A stretch of DNA of 64,000 nucleotides. Origin: an uncultured Bacilli bacterium. GTDB taxonomy: Bacteria > Bacillota_I > Bacilli_A > RF39 > UBA660. Both the position numbers and the translations under genes were made by a program. Location of the stretch: positions 62,001 through 126,000 of the forward strand of contig CAKOJJ010000001.1 of the NCBI GenBank assembly GCA_934089275.1, in the 5' to 3' direction. The notes beneath the pieces are model-generated. The model ran no database searches and was not told the DNA's origin. It was given only the letters and a program-made list of their open reading frames with translations. Shown here one piece after another: positions 1-8,185 of the stretch. Position 1 is the first letter of the stretch. Each line of letters opens with the position of its first letter.

Positions 1-1730
1 AAATCGTTATAAGTGAAATTCCTTTTGAAGTAAATAAACAACAACTTGTTAAAAAGATTGATGATATTAGAATTGATAATAAAGTTCAAGGTATTGCTGA
101 AGTAAGAGATGAATCTGATAAAGATGCTAGTGTTAGAATTGTAATAGATTTAAAATCAGGTGCCAACAAAGACCTTGTAATGAATTATTTATTAAAAAAT
201 ACTGATTGCCAATGCAATTATACATATAACATGGTAACTATTGTTAACCGTCGTCCAAAACTTCTTGGTATTGTTGGTATAATTGATGCTTATATTGCTC
301 ATTTAAAAGAAATCATAAAATTAAGAAGTGAATTCGATTTAAACGTTGCTTTAAAAGAAGTACATTACACAGAAGGACTTGTTAAAGCAATATCCATTTT
401 AGATGAAGTTATTGCAGTTATCAGAGCAAGTAAAAATAAAGGGGATGCTGAGGCAAATTTAGTAAAAGAATTTGGCTTTAGTGAAGCTCAAGCGGAAAAA
501 ATCGTAATGTTACAACTATATAAGCTTACTAATACAGATATCTTAGAACTACAAAACAAACTAGAAAGTTTAAATAAAATAATTGCTGGTTTAAGAGAAA
601 TTCTTGCAAATGAAGAAAAATTATCTCTTGTAGCTAAAGAAGAACTTCGTAAGATTAAACGTGAATACGGAGTTCCAAGAAAAACAGAAATTAGAGAAAC
701 TGCTAAAGAGATCAATATTTCTGCGGAGGATTTAATTATTAAAGAAAGTGTTATGATAGTTTTAACTCATGATGGTTATATTAAAAAAGTACCAATGAAA
801 TCATATACTTCAGCTAATGGTGATGAAACTGGTTTAAAACCTGGAGATTATGCATTAAACATTTTTGAAACAAGCACAATAAACAAAATGGCTATACTAA
901 CTAAAAAAGGAAATTACATTTATGTTCCAGTCAACGATATTCCTTGGTGTAAGTGGAAAGATTTAGGAAAACATATATCTAATTTAGTAACTATTTCTCC
1001 AGACGATTCGGTATTAAATTCATTTATTGTAAACGAAAATGTCAGTGATGATAACTTGTTAATCGTTACTAAGAGTGGAATGGTTAAACGCACAAATATA
1101 TCTGATTTATTTGTAAGTAGATATACGAAGTTATATACATATATTAAACTTAAAGATGACGATGAAGTTAAATTTGTTGATTATGAAAAAGAAAACACGA
1201 TGATTGTTACTAAAAGTGGTTACTATATTTCTTACAAAACTACTGAAATTCCTTTATCAAGTGCTAAATCAAGTGGAGTTAAAGGAATAAACTTAAAAGA
1301 AGATGAAGTTGTTGCTGGTTTGACATATGATGATACTGATGAATACTTAAATATTTTTACAAATCAAAAAACAGCTAAACGTGTTAAATTAAATGAACTT
1401 GATCAATTATCTCGTGCTAAAAGAGGAAGTATGGTAATTAAAAAGGTAAAAACAACAAACTATGAAATTGTTTCCGCTTTAATTACCCAAACAAAAGACC
1501 AAATCGGATTATCGATGTTGGAAGATGTTGGCGAACTTAAAAATACAGATATTCCAATAATGGATCTTGCATCAACTGGTTCATCTATTGCTAAAAAGAA
1601 ATTTATTTCAGCCTTTGTTTTTGCTGATATCAAGAAAGTATATTTTGATGATACAAAGAAAAAAGTAGTAAAAACTGAAAAACAAGAGAAACAAGAAAAA
1701 ATGGAATTTATTGAAGATTTCAAAATATAG
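1..1730 (+). CDS. parC: DNA topoisomerase IV subunit A, C-terminal part (5' end outside window)
   Basis: The breakage-reunion subunit of topoisomerase IV, which decatenates daughter chromosomes together with ParE. The frame is open from base 3 with no stop, so about 575 C-terminal residues are seen and the start lies off the left edge. The first ATG inside the window (180) is internal, not the start. RIDNKVQGIAEVRDE and YNMVTIVNRRPKLL match the tower and coiled-coil of ParC/GyrA; the later part holds beta-pinwheel repeats such as SGVKGINLKEDEVVAGLTYD. No GyrA box (QRRGGKG-like) is visible, which favours ParC over GyrA. The tail is Lys/Gln/Glu-rich. Confidence 0.93.
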   Translation, partial: IVISEIPFEVNKQQLVKKIDDIRIDNKVQGIAEVRDESDKDASVRIVIDLKSGANKDLVMNYLLKNTDCQCNYTYNMVTIVNRRPKLLGIVGIIDAYIAHLKEIIKLRSEFDLNVALKEVHYTEGLVKAISILDEVIAVIRASKNKGDAEANLVKEFGFSEAQAEKIVMLQLYKLTNTDILELQNKLESLNKIIAGLREILANEEKLSLVAKEELRKIKREYGVPRKTEIRETAKEINISAEDLIIKESVMIVLTHDGYIKKVPMKSYTSANGDETGLKPGDYALNIFETSTINKMAILTKKGNYIYVPVNDIPWCKWKDLGKHISNLVTISPDDSVLNSFIVNENVSDDNLLIVTKSGMVKRTNISDLFVSRYTKLYTYIKLKDDDEVKFVDYEKENTMIVTKSGYYISYKTTEIPLSSAKSSGVKGINLKEDEVVAGLTYDDTDEYLNIFTNQKTAKRVKLNELDQLSRAKRGSMVIKKVKTTNYEIVSALITQTKDQIGLSMLEDVGELKNTDIPIMDLASTGSSIAKKKFISAFVFADIKKVYFDDTKKKVVKTEKQEKQEKMEFIEDFKI

Positions 1731-1736
1731 TAATTT

Positions 1737-1776
1737 AAACCACTTAGTATAAATATAATATATTAGGTGGTTTTTC
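1737..1776 (+). terminator. Hairpin after parC overlapping the ylbD ribosome binding site
   Basis: AACCAC and GTGGTT arms separated by an AT-rich loop and followed by a short T-run. The right arm contains the AGGTGG that serves ylbD, and the loop holds TATAAT-like sequence, so termination, a new promoter and ribosome access to ylbD overlap here. Weak evidence, from sequence only. Confidence 0.4.
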
Positions 1777-1777
1777 T

Positions 1778-2125
1778 ATGGATAAAAAAAGTGAATTTAA
1801 AAATTTTTTAGGTAAACATCCAGAAATACTGAAATTTATTAAAAACAAAGAAATGACTTTTCAAGATTTTTATGAAATATATGATATATATGGTGAAGAA
1901 AATGATGTATGGAGCAAATATTTTAAAGAAGACGTTGAATCATCTTCCACTAGAGATAAAATAAGTGAGTTAACATCGATTTTTAAAAATGTCAACATGG
2001 ACAATATTGAACACCATGTAAATAACGCCCAAAAAGCCATCAGTATTATTCAAGAATTAACTAAGAAAAGTCCAGAAGTATTAACTAAAGTTGAAAGACC
2101 AATTAGTAAATTCTTTGGAGATTAA
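1778..2125 (+). CDS. ylbD: YlbD-like protein
   Basis: A 115-residue soluble, charged protein. The opening (EFKNFLGKHPEILKFIKNKEMTFQDFYEIYDIYGEEN) resembles Bacillus YlbD, listed in databases as a putative spore coat protein: an acidic and lysine-rich N-terminal helix with the F...HP....I motif and a W/F..Y....GE segment. The next gene resembles YlbE, which is adjacent to ylbD in Bacillus, so context supports the call. No signal peptide or membrane segment is visible. Its start follows AGGTGG. Function is unknown; the coat role is not shown by this sequence. Confidence 0.6.
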   Translation: MDKKSEFKNFLGKHPEILKFIKNKEMTFQDFYEIYDIYGEENDVWSKYFKEDVESSSTRDKISELTSIFKNVNMDNIEHHVNNAQKAISIIQELTKKSPEVLTKVERPISKFFGD

Positions 2126-2127
2126 AT

Positions 2128-2346
2128 ATGAGTATAGATGTGGTGTTAAAGCTTGAAGCCGAACAAGCGATGCATGAATATTTAATGAATCATTCATATC
2201 TTTATAAAGAATTAAATCGTGATCCCGATTATTTTGAAACGTTCTTAAAAGAATATAAAAAGTACAAAAGAGAAGAAATGGCTAAAAAAGTAAGCGATGC
2301 TGTAGAAAACATTGAAACCATTTCAAACATTATGAGCGTCATGTAA
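2128..2346 (+). CDS. ylbE: YlbE-like small protein
   Basis: A 72-residue protein starting 2 nt after ylbD, with GGAG about 8 nt upstream of the ATG, so the two are co-transcribed. The core (MHEYLMNHSYLYKELNRDPDYFETF) has the layout of the YlbE-like family: a helix with H/N-x-x-WY/LY-x-x-L-x-R-x-P, then basic residues and a methionine-rich C-terminus. Position next to a YlbD-like gene supports the assignment. Function is unknown. Confidence 0.55.
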   Translation: MSIDVVLKLEAEQAMHEYLMNHSYLYKELNRDPDYFETFLKEYKKYKREEMAKKVSDAVENIETISNIMSVM

Positions 2347-2367
2347 AATTTGCATGATGCTTTATTT
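2335..2367 (+). terminator. Terminator-like hairpin after ylbE
   Basis: AGCGTCATG and CATGATGCT form a near-perfect stem starting inside the last ylbE codons, followed by TTTATTTT. A second, shorter inverted repeat (ACTATC/GATAGT, about 2406-2425) lies in the leader of the next gene. Confidence 0.45.
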
Positions 2368-2458
2368 TGTGATAAAATAACACACCAAAAGAAGGGGAAT
2401 GAATACTATCTAAAAAGCGATAGTTTATGCATACTTAAGAATTAAAAAGGGTGAAACA

Positions 2459-3739
2459 ATGATTAAGAAAGTTATTATATTAAACAAAAAAGGTAATATT
2501 GATAGAAGTTTAGTTGTTTTTGACAGTGATTCATGTTGTGAAAAAAATCCTGAAAACACAAAAAAAATTATAACTAAATTTATGGAAGAAAAAGGAAAAA
2601 GTTACGAAGCATTGTGTTCTGATAAGGACATTATAGTTTTTAATAAAAAACAAAATTATGAACTAGCAAAAGAAGGTATAAAAAAATACATCAAATATAC
2701 AGATAAAAAATTCGCTTTTATAAGTTTAACTGTTTTATTCCAATTGATAATACAAATCACTACTAGACAATTTCATTACTTTGACACTTTTCTTTTAGAT
2801 ATTCAAACTTTTATATTATTGGGAATGAATGTGGTTTCTAATGGTGTTTTATTAATTTTGAATACTTTTTTAAATAAGACCCATAAGAAATATAAATTAG
2901 GCAAAAACAAACTTGGAAATCGTTTATTAGCATTATCTATTGGTCTTTCTTTATATTCGTTTATTAATTATTGTGTTCCAGTAGAAACTCTTCCATATTA
3001 TTTATCTATCAAATCTACAAATATTGAAGATTCTTATGAAAGTCGTGAGGAACAAGTTGATAAAATATTTACTGATTTATCAAATTCTCCGTATTTAGAA
3101 GATGATGAAATTGAAATAATTAATAATTTAAAAGAATATATAGAAGAAAATCCATACATATCATTAAACGACTTGTACAAGACTCTTATGACTTTGCAAG
3201 TTAACGATAAGACTTATGTTGGTAAAGAAGCTATAGGTGCTGTCTATGACCCTGATTTTAATACAATTTCGTATTATGGATCTCCAAGAGTGAGTAAAGA
3301 ATACATTTTGGAACACGAATTTGTTCATTCAACCGGAAATTTAGAAAATCTCATTTTAAACGAAGGATATACTTCTATATTAGTTTCAGGAATAGCAGAT
3401 ACAGATAGAAAATTAGATTATTATGATGAATATAGATGGTGTACAGAACAAGTAATTAAATTGGTAGGAGATGACGTTGTTCTTAAAGCATATTCTGAAG
3501 ATAATCAAGCATTTTTAGACCAACAACTTGCTAGATGCTTTAAAAGCCCAGAAAACGTTCAAGAATTATATGATTTATTTGAAAGATATTCTATGCCTAA
3601 TAGTAAAGTTGAAAAAGATGTTGTAGAAGCTTTTATTTATGATAACATAACAGACGATGAAAAAGACTATTTAATTTATGTTGAGTCAATGAGTCAAACG
3701 TGTGACTTTGAACAAGAAGAGTTGCTTTTAACAAAGTAA
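2459..3739 (+). CDS. Putative membrane-embedded zinc metalloprotease (HEFVH...NEG)
   Basis: A 426-residue protein of unrecognised family. Three hydrophobic stretches (about residues 83-103, 112-138, 153-175) anchor it. The C-terminal half carries H286-E-F-V-H290 followed by N301-E302-G, the HExxH plus downstream NEG pattern of gluzincin metalloproteases, so H286, H290 and E302 are predicted zinc ligands and E287 the catalytic base. The N-terminal 80 residues are soluble and presumably cytoplasmic. The start is supported by GGGTGA 7 nt upstream. It sits just before two prepilin-like genes, but nothing shows a functional link, and it does not look like a type IV prepilin peptidase. The substrate is unknown. 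Confidence 0.55.
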   Translation: MIKKVIILNKKGNIDRSLVVFDSDSCCEKNPENTKKIITKFMEEKGKSYEALCSDKDIIVFNKKQNYELAKEGIKKYIKYTDKKFAFISLTVLFQLIIQITTRQFHYFDTFLLDIQTFILLGMNVVSNGVLLILNTFLNKTHKKYKLGKNKLGNRLLALSIGLSLYSFINYCVPVETLPYYLSIKSTNIEDSYESREEQVDKIFTDLSNSPYLEDDEIEIINNLKEYIEENPYISLNDLYKTLMTLQVNDKTYVGKEAIGAVYDPDFNTISYYGSPRVSKEYILEHEFVHSTGNLENLILNEGYTSILVSGIADTDRKLDYYDEYRWCTEQVIKLVGDDVVLKAYSEDNQAFLDQQLARCFKSPENVQELYDLFERYSMPNSKVEKDVVEAFIYDNITDDEKDYLIYVESMSQTCDFEQEELLLTK

Positions 3740-3747
3740 CTTTTTTC

Positions 3748-3776
3748 TTGAAAAAAAATAATATCTACTCTATAAT
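3748..3776 (+). promoter_or_regulatory. Sigma-A type promoter of the large prepilin gene
   Basis: TTGAAA (3748-3753) and a perfect TATAAT (3771-3776) with a 17-bp spacer, 26 nt upstream of the GTG start. The gene therefore appears to have its own housekeeping promoter. Confidence 0.7.
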
Positions 3777-3802
3777 TAATAATAGAATACGAGGGTGATA
3801 AA

Positions 3803-5497
3803 GTGAAAAAGAAAAATGGTTTTACTTTGGTAGAATTACTTGCTGTTATCGTTGTTTTAGCACTTATTATGATAGTAGTCGTGCCAAGTGTTATGAAATC
3901 AATCGGAAGCGCAAGAAAGGAATCGTTTTACTTATATGCTCAAAGTTTACAAAGTAAAGCGACTGCAAAATATACTCAAGATTTAGATTTAAACAAAAAC
4001 AATACTGAATGTGCTGTATATGATATTTCTAAAGATTTGGATATTGGTAATACCGGAAAATATGAAGGCTGGGTTAAAATTAATCGTGTAGCTGTATCTT
4101 CTGGAAATCTAGTTGCTACTGCTTCGATTAAAAACGATAGTTTGAGTGGAGTATACTATTGTGTTACCAGTTCAGGATCATGTACTCCAAACGAAACATA
4201 TTATTATGAAGAAGGAAAAACTGAAGTAAATATCAATAAAACAATAGGTGCCAACGACAAGCTTTGCTATAACTATAAATATGCTGACGCTAGTAAAACA
4301 CTTAGAACAAGCAATACAACATGTATAAGTGGGAAAGATACTGGTATAAAAGACACATATCGATATGATGTATATATTACTTTAAAGGATTCTAATTATA
4401 AAGTTGAAAATGTATTATTTAATAAAGACATGCCAATGGAAACTTTTTATGATGAAATGCAATCCAAAGGAGATTTAAGTATATCAAGTTTAAGTTGTTC
4501 ATCTAGTGGAAGTGAAATAAAAGGAACAACAACAGTTAAAACAACAAAAGTTACTAGTCAATCGACTACAACTGATGGAACAACGAAGGTAACTACAAGT
4601 CAACAAATCGATGATAAAACTAGTCAAGTTACAACAACTACAACAACTACAAAACAAACTATTGAAGCTGAAAAGACTACAACAACAACTCGTCAAACTT
4701 ATGTTATACCTTCTACAACAATAGAACCAGAAAAAACAGCTTTACTTTTAAATACTTTAAATGTATCTGGTTATGACATATCTTTCAGTCCAATGAAATT
4801 TAGTTATGAATTAACAGTTCCAAACGGAACAGCATCACTATCTATTTCAGCAACATCTACTGATCCAAATACTGTCGTTACAGTAATAGGTGCTGACGGA
4901 TTAACGATTGGATCTAATATAATAAGAATCAATTTATCAAATCCAAATGAAAGTAAAGAAGCTAACTATTATATTCAAGTAAGAAGGTTAGATGAACTTG
5001 GAAAAATTGTAGAAGTTACAAGAACAAATGACGCTCCTATATATAATAGAGAAGAAGGACTTCCAGACCCAACGCTTCCATCAAGTGATGCATCTCTTTC
5101 AAGCTTAACTGTTTCAGGATATATGCTAGAATTTGATAAAAACAAATACGATTATGAACTTACAATAGTAGATGCAGATACACTACCAATAAGATACGAA
5201 ACAACATCTTCTAAAGCTCGTGCTTATATGGAAGGCAACGAATCTTTAAAAGACGGCTCAAAAATTAGCATATATGTTACAAGCGAAAATGGATATTACA
5301 AAAAAGCTTACACTATAACAGTTCACACTAAAAAAGAAACAAATATAATGAGTTCATTCTTAAAATTCCTAATTGCTGGTTTAGGAGTAGTACTTCTTGC
5401 TTTACTAGTAATAATAAGTGCTAATAAAAGAACAAGTAGAATAGTAAGAAACAAAAACGATATTGTTGATACCACTAATGATAATAAAAACATTTAA
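3803..5497 (+). CDS. Large type IV prepilin-like surface protein with cadherin-like domains and C-terminal membrane segment
   Basis: A 564-residue protein with a GTG start after GAGGGTGAT. Residues 1-30 are a textbook class III prepilin signal: basic leader MKKKNG, cleavage before F7, mature FTLVELLAVIVV with the conserved Glu at mature position 5. About residues 30-230 form a soluble domain with cysteines. Residues 232-311 are very rich in Thr and Lys, a likely extended stalk. Two cadherin-like beta-sandwich repeats follow (about 314-396 and 429-512; LNTLNVSGYDISF and LSSLTVSGYMLEF are their signature starts). A hydrophobic segment at about 516-540 followed by basic residues looks like a stop-transfer anchor. 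Ordinary pilins lack such an anchor, so this may be a minor pilin-like adhesin held at both ends. No LPxTG motif is seen. Confidence 0.7.
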   Translation: MKKKNGFTLVELLAVIVVLALIMIVVVPSVMKSIGSARKESFYLYAQSLQSKATAKYTQDLDLNKNNTECAVYDISKDLDIGNTGKYEGWVKINRVAVSSGNLVATASIKNDSLSGVYYCVTSSGSCTPNETYYYEEGKTEVNINKTIGANDKLCYNYKYADASKTLRTSNTTCISGKDTGIKDTYRYDVYITLKDSNYKVENVLFNKDMPMETFYDEMQSKGDLSISSLSCSSSGSEIKGTTTVKTTKVTSQSTTTDGTTKVTTSQQIDDKTSQVTTTTTTTKQTIEAEKTTTTTRQTYVIPSTTIEPEKTALLLNTLNVSGYDISFSPMKFSYELTVPNGTASLSISATSTDPNTVVTVIGADGLTIGSNIIRINLSNPNESKEANYYIQVRRLDELGKIVEVTRTNDAPIYNREEGLPDPTLPSSDASLSSLTVSGYMLEFDKNKYDYELTIVDADTLPIRYETTSSKARAYMEGNESLKDGSKISIYVTSENGYYKKAYTITVHTKKETNIMSSFLKFLIAGLGVVLLALLVIISANKRTSRIVRNKNDIVDTTNDNKNI

Positions 5498-5503
5498 AAG
5501 GTA

Positions 5504-5532
5504 TTGACTATAAAATAGATAAAATATATAAT
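5504..5532 (+). promoter_or_regulatory. Sigma-A type promoter of the small prepilin gene
   Basis: TTGACT (5504-5509), a 17-bp spacer and TATAAT (5527-5532), 27 nt upstream of the start. Together with the terminator at 6080 this makes the second prepilin gene a likely single-gene transcript. Confidence 0.7.
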
Positions 5533-5558
5533 TAACTTAAGATAGGAAGAGGATATTT

Positions 5559-6077
5559 ATGAAAAAGAAAAATGGTTTTACTTTAGTTGAGTTACTTGCT
5601 GTTATAGTAATTTTGGCTATTATAATGATAATTGCTATACCAACAGTGCTTGAAACAATGGCAAGTGCAAGAAGAAGTTCATTTGCTCTATATATTGAAA
5701 AAATTGTAAAAGATACAACTACTCAATATGTTTATGATTCTAATGGAGGAGCAATTGCTGGTGCTGGAAGATATGTTTATAATATCGAAAAAGATTTAGG
5801 TTATACATCTACAGGTGATTACAAAGGATATGTAGTTGTAAATGCTGAAGACGTTGATAATCCACATTATATCGTTTATCTTTGGGATGCTAACTATATG
5901 ACTCTAAGTTGGGATGTAACAGATCAAAAAATGCCAAAAGCAGATAATAAAACAGCAATTCAATCTTTAGACAAAACTCAAGTAGCTGGATTAAACGAAT
6001 ACGTTGCTTGTAAAACTGGTTCTTCAGCAACTGTAACTAATTGCTATAATCGCCAAGGATACAAAATTGTTGAATAA
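5559..6077 (+). CDS. Type IV prepilin-like protein (minor or major pilin/pseudopilin)
   Basis: A 172-residue protein whose first 17 residues are the same as those of the preceding large prepilin: leader MKKKNG, cleavage before Phe, mature FTLVELLAVIVILAI with Glu5. The rest is a typical small globular head (about residues 40-172) with two cysteines near the C-terminus (VACKTG and TNCYNR) that could form the disulphide loop seen in many pilins. Start follows GGAAGAGGA. No pilus motor ATPase, platform protein or prepilin peptidase lies in this window, so the machinery must be elsewhere. Confidence 0.75.
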   Translation: MKKKNGFTLVELLAVIVILAIIMIIAIPTVLETMASARRSSFALYIEKIVKDTTTQYVYDSNGGAIAGAGRYVYNIEKDLGYTSTGDYKGYVVVNAEDVDNPHYIVYLWDANYMTLSWDVTDQKMPKADNKTAIQSLDKTQVAGLNEYVACKTGSSATVTNCYNRQGYKIVE

Positions 6078-6079
6078 AA

Positions 6080-6103
6080 GAGATACTTAGTATCTTTTTT
6101 TTT
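6080..6103 (+). terminator. Rho-independent terminator of the small prepilin gene
   Basis: AGATAC-TTA-GTATCT stem-loop followed by an uninterrupted run of nine T. Confidence 0.75.
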
Positions 6104-6135
6104 GTTCTCATGATATAATTTTTATGGTGGTAAAA

Positions 6136-7038
6136 ATGTTAATAATCGGAAGTCATGTATCATATAAAAACTCAACTCAATTGCTTGGTTCAGTTGAAGA
6201 TGCAGTGTCTTATGGAGCAAATGCTTTTATGTTTTATACAGGAGCTCCACAAAATACTCAAAGAGGAGAGATAAATGATTTAGTAACTTATGAAGCAATG
6301 AAAAAAATGAAAGAAAATGGCATTATGCTTGAAAACGTTGTATGCCATGCTCCATATATTGTTAATCTTGCAAATAATATTGATCCAGAAAAGTATGAAT
6401 TTGCTAAGAATTTCTTAAGACAAGAAATAGAAAGATGTATTAAATTAGGAGTTAAAAGAATGGTTCTTCACCCAGGAAGTGCAACTAAACTTGATAGAAC
6501 CGAAGCTCTAAATAACATAATAAGAGGATTAAATTCTATTCTTTGTCCTGATGATAATATTGTAATTTTACTAGAAACAATGGCTGGTAAAGGAACAGAA
6601 TTAGGAGTAAATTTGGAAGAATTAAAATATATAATCGACAATATTAAATTACAAGATAAGATAGGTGTTTGCCTTGATACTTGTCATTTAAGTGATTCGG
6701 GTGTAGATATCAGCAAATTCGATGAATATTTAGACGAATTCGATAAACAAATAGGTATTGATAAAATAGGATGTGTTCATTTAAATGATTCCAAGAATCC
6801 AATTGGTGCTAGAAAAGACCGTCATGAAAATTTAGGATATGGAACTATTGGATTTGATACATTAATTGATGTAGCTTATAACAAACGTCTAGAGAACATA
6901 CCAAAAATGCTAGAAACTCCTTTTGTCGATCGTGAATATTCACCATACAAATTTGAAATAGAAGAAGTAAAAAACAAAAAATTTAATCATAACTTATACG
7001 CCGATATCGTTACGTATTATAGAGGATCAAATGAATAG
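6136..7038 (+). CDS. nfo: Deoxyribonuclease IV (AP endonuclease, Nfo family)
   Basis: Endonuclease IV cuts 5' of abasic sites in base excision repair, using three zinc ions. The family motifs are present in order: GSHVSYKNS near the N-terminus, VLHPGSATKLDR, LLETMAGKGTELG, GVCLDTCHLSDSGVD, VHLNDSKNPIGARKDRHENLGYG and LETPF. About 300 residues, normal for the family. The ATG at 6136 is preferred over one at 6124 because GGTGG at 6126-6130 is then correctly spaced and the protein begins MLIIGSHVS as in homologues; a TATAAT-like box lies just upstream. The 3' end overlaps the RnfC-like gene by 8 nt, so they are co-transcribed. Confidence 0.95.
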   Translation: MLIIGSHVSYKNSTQLLGSVEDAVSYGANAFMFYTGAPQNTQRGEINDLVTYEAMKKMKENGIMLENVVCHAPYIVNLANNIDPEKYEFAKNFLRQEIERCIKLGVKRMVLHPGSATKLDRTEALNNIIRGLNSILCPDDNIVILLETMAGKGTELGVNLEELKYIIDNIKLQDKIGVCLDTCHLSDSGVDISKFDEYLDEFDKQIGIDKIGCVHLNDSKNPIGARKDRHENLGYGTIGFDTLIDVAYNKRLENIPKMLETPFVDREYSPYKFEIEEVKNKKFNHNLYADIVTYYRGSNE

Positions 7039-8185
7039 CTATAAAAGATGTAAACATCCTCAAATTAATTCCAAATTAGAAGAATATTTAAATCCAGATT
7101 ATGTTTATATTCCGCTTCCAGACAATTTCAATATTCAATTAACTGATGAAAAAAAAGTTATGAAAAATGATATATTATTTGAAAAAAACGGAAAATCAAC
7201 TTTTAGTCCAATAAGTGGAGTTATAAAAAGCATAAGTAATGATATAAAGATAAATAATCACGATGTAAAATGTTTGGTAATTGAAAACAACTTTAAAGAG
7301 GATATTAAACAAAATAAGTGGGCAACAAAATATATAAATAAATACTCTAAACAAGAGTTATTGGATTTATTAAAAAAATATATGCCGGAGTTGCGTAAAT
7401 TCAATGATGAAAAAACAATTTTAATAAATGGTATAGATAAAGAAGAAACCGAAAAGAATTATTCTTTTATAATCAATAATAAAAGTGATAAACTTTTAGA
7501 AACTGCTGATGCTTTATCGAATATTCTTGAAATTGATAATGTAATATTTGCTATAAACAATAAAGATTCCAACAATGTTATTAATTTAACAAGCAATATT
7601 GGAACATACCCAAATATTAGATTAAAACTTCTCCCAGATGTATATCCAATTGGCTTTAAGAATATTTTAACGAAAAATGTATTGTCAAAAAAAGAAATAG
7701 AAAATGGAGTTATTTACTTAACCGTAGAAGATTTAATAAACATATATAATGTTTTAAAAAGAAGAAAACCAATAACAGAAAAATATGTAACTATTGGTGG
7801 AAATTGTATAAAAGAATCCATAGTTGTAAATACCAAAATAGGTGTTAAAATAGCTGATTTAATAAAAAGTACTTGTGAAATAATTAATGAAGATTATTAT
7901 GTTATTGTAAATGGTCTTATTTCTGGCATAACTTTAGAATCTTTAAATTCAATAATCACTTTAAGTACAAGAAGTATATTTTTAAATACCCTTGATAAGA
8001 CCAGTGAAAAAGAATGCATTAATTGTGGACTTTGTACATTAAAATGTCCAGTTGGTTTGAATCCTAAATATATAAGGGAACATAAAAAAGCAGATAAAAG
8101 TAAATGCATTAATTGTGGCTTATGTTCATATATTTGTCCAAGTAAAATCAATTTTAAGGAGTGTTTAAACAATCATGAAAAATAA
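7031..8185 (+). CDS. rnfC: RnfC-like electron transport protein with two 4Fe-4S motifs
   Basis: A 384-residue homologue of the peripheral RnfC/RsxC subunit, which in full Rnf complexes takes electrons from NADH or ferredoxin. The C-terminus has two ferredoxin motifs, CINCGLCTLKCPVGLNP and CINCGLCSYICPSKI, each CxxCxxCxxxCP. The N-terminal region has the RnfC-type biotinyl-like fold pattern (FSPISGVIKSI), and the middle keeps a LLPDVYPIGFKNIL stretch at the place of the YPxGxE motif plus an SLBB-like segment (VTIGGNCIKESIVVNTKIGVKIADLI). The glycine-rich FMN/NADH-binding loop is poorly conserved, so the donor is uncertain. It is followed at once by an RnfD-like gene, but RnfA, B, E and G are absent. 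Confidence 0.75.
   Translation: MNSYKRCKHPQINSKLEEYLNPDYVYIPLPDNFNIQLTDEKKVMKNDILFEKNGKSTFSPISGVIKSISNDIKINNHDVKCLVIENNFKEDIKQNKWATKYINKYSKQELLDLLKKYMPELRKFNDEKTILINGIDKEETEKNYSFIINNKSDKLLETADALSNILEIDNVIFAINNKDSNNVINLTSNIGTYPNIRLKLLPDVYPIGFKNILTKNVLSKKEIENGVIYLTVEDLINIYNVLKRRKPITEKYVTIGGNCIKESIVVNTKIGVKIADLIKSTCEIINEDYYVIVNGLISGITLESLNSIITLSTRSIFLNTLDKTSEKECINCGLCTLKCPVGLNPKYIREHKKADKSKCINCGLCSYICPSKINFKECLNNHEK

Noticed and set aside
4499..4740. ACA/ACT-rich repetitive DNA as a microsatellite or CRISPR-like repeat.
   Set aside because: It is an in-frame Thr/Lys-rich coding linker without regular repeat-spacer structure. No CRISPR array is present anywhere in the window.
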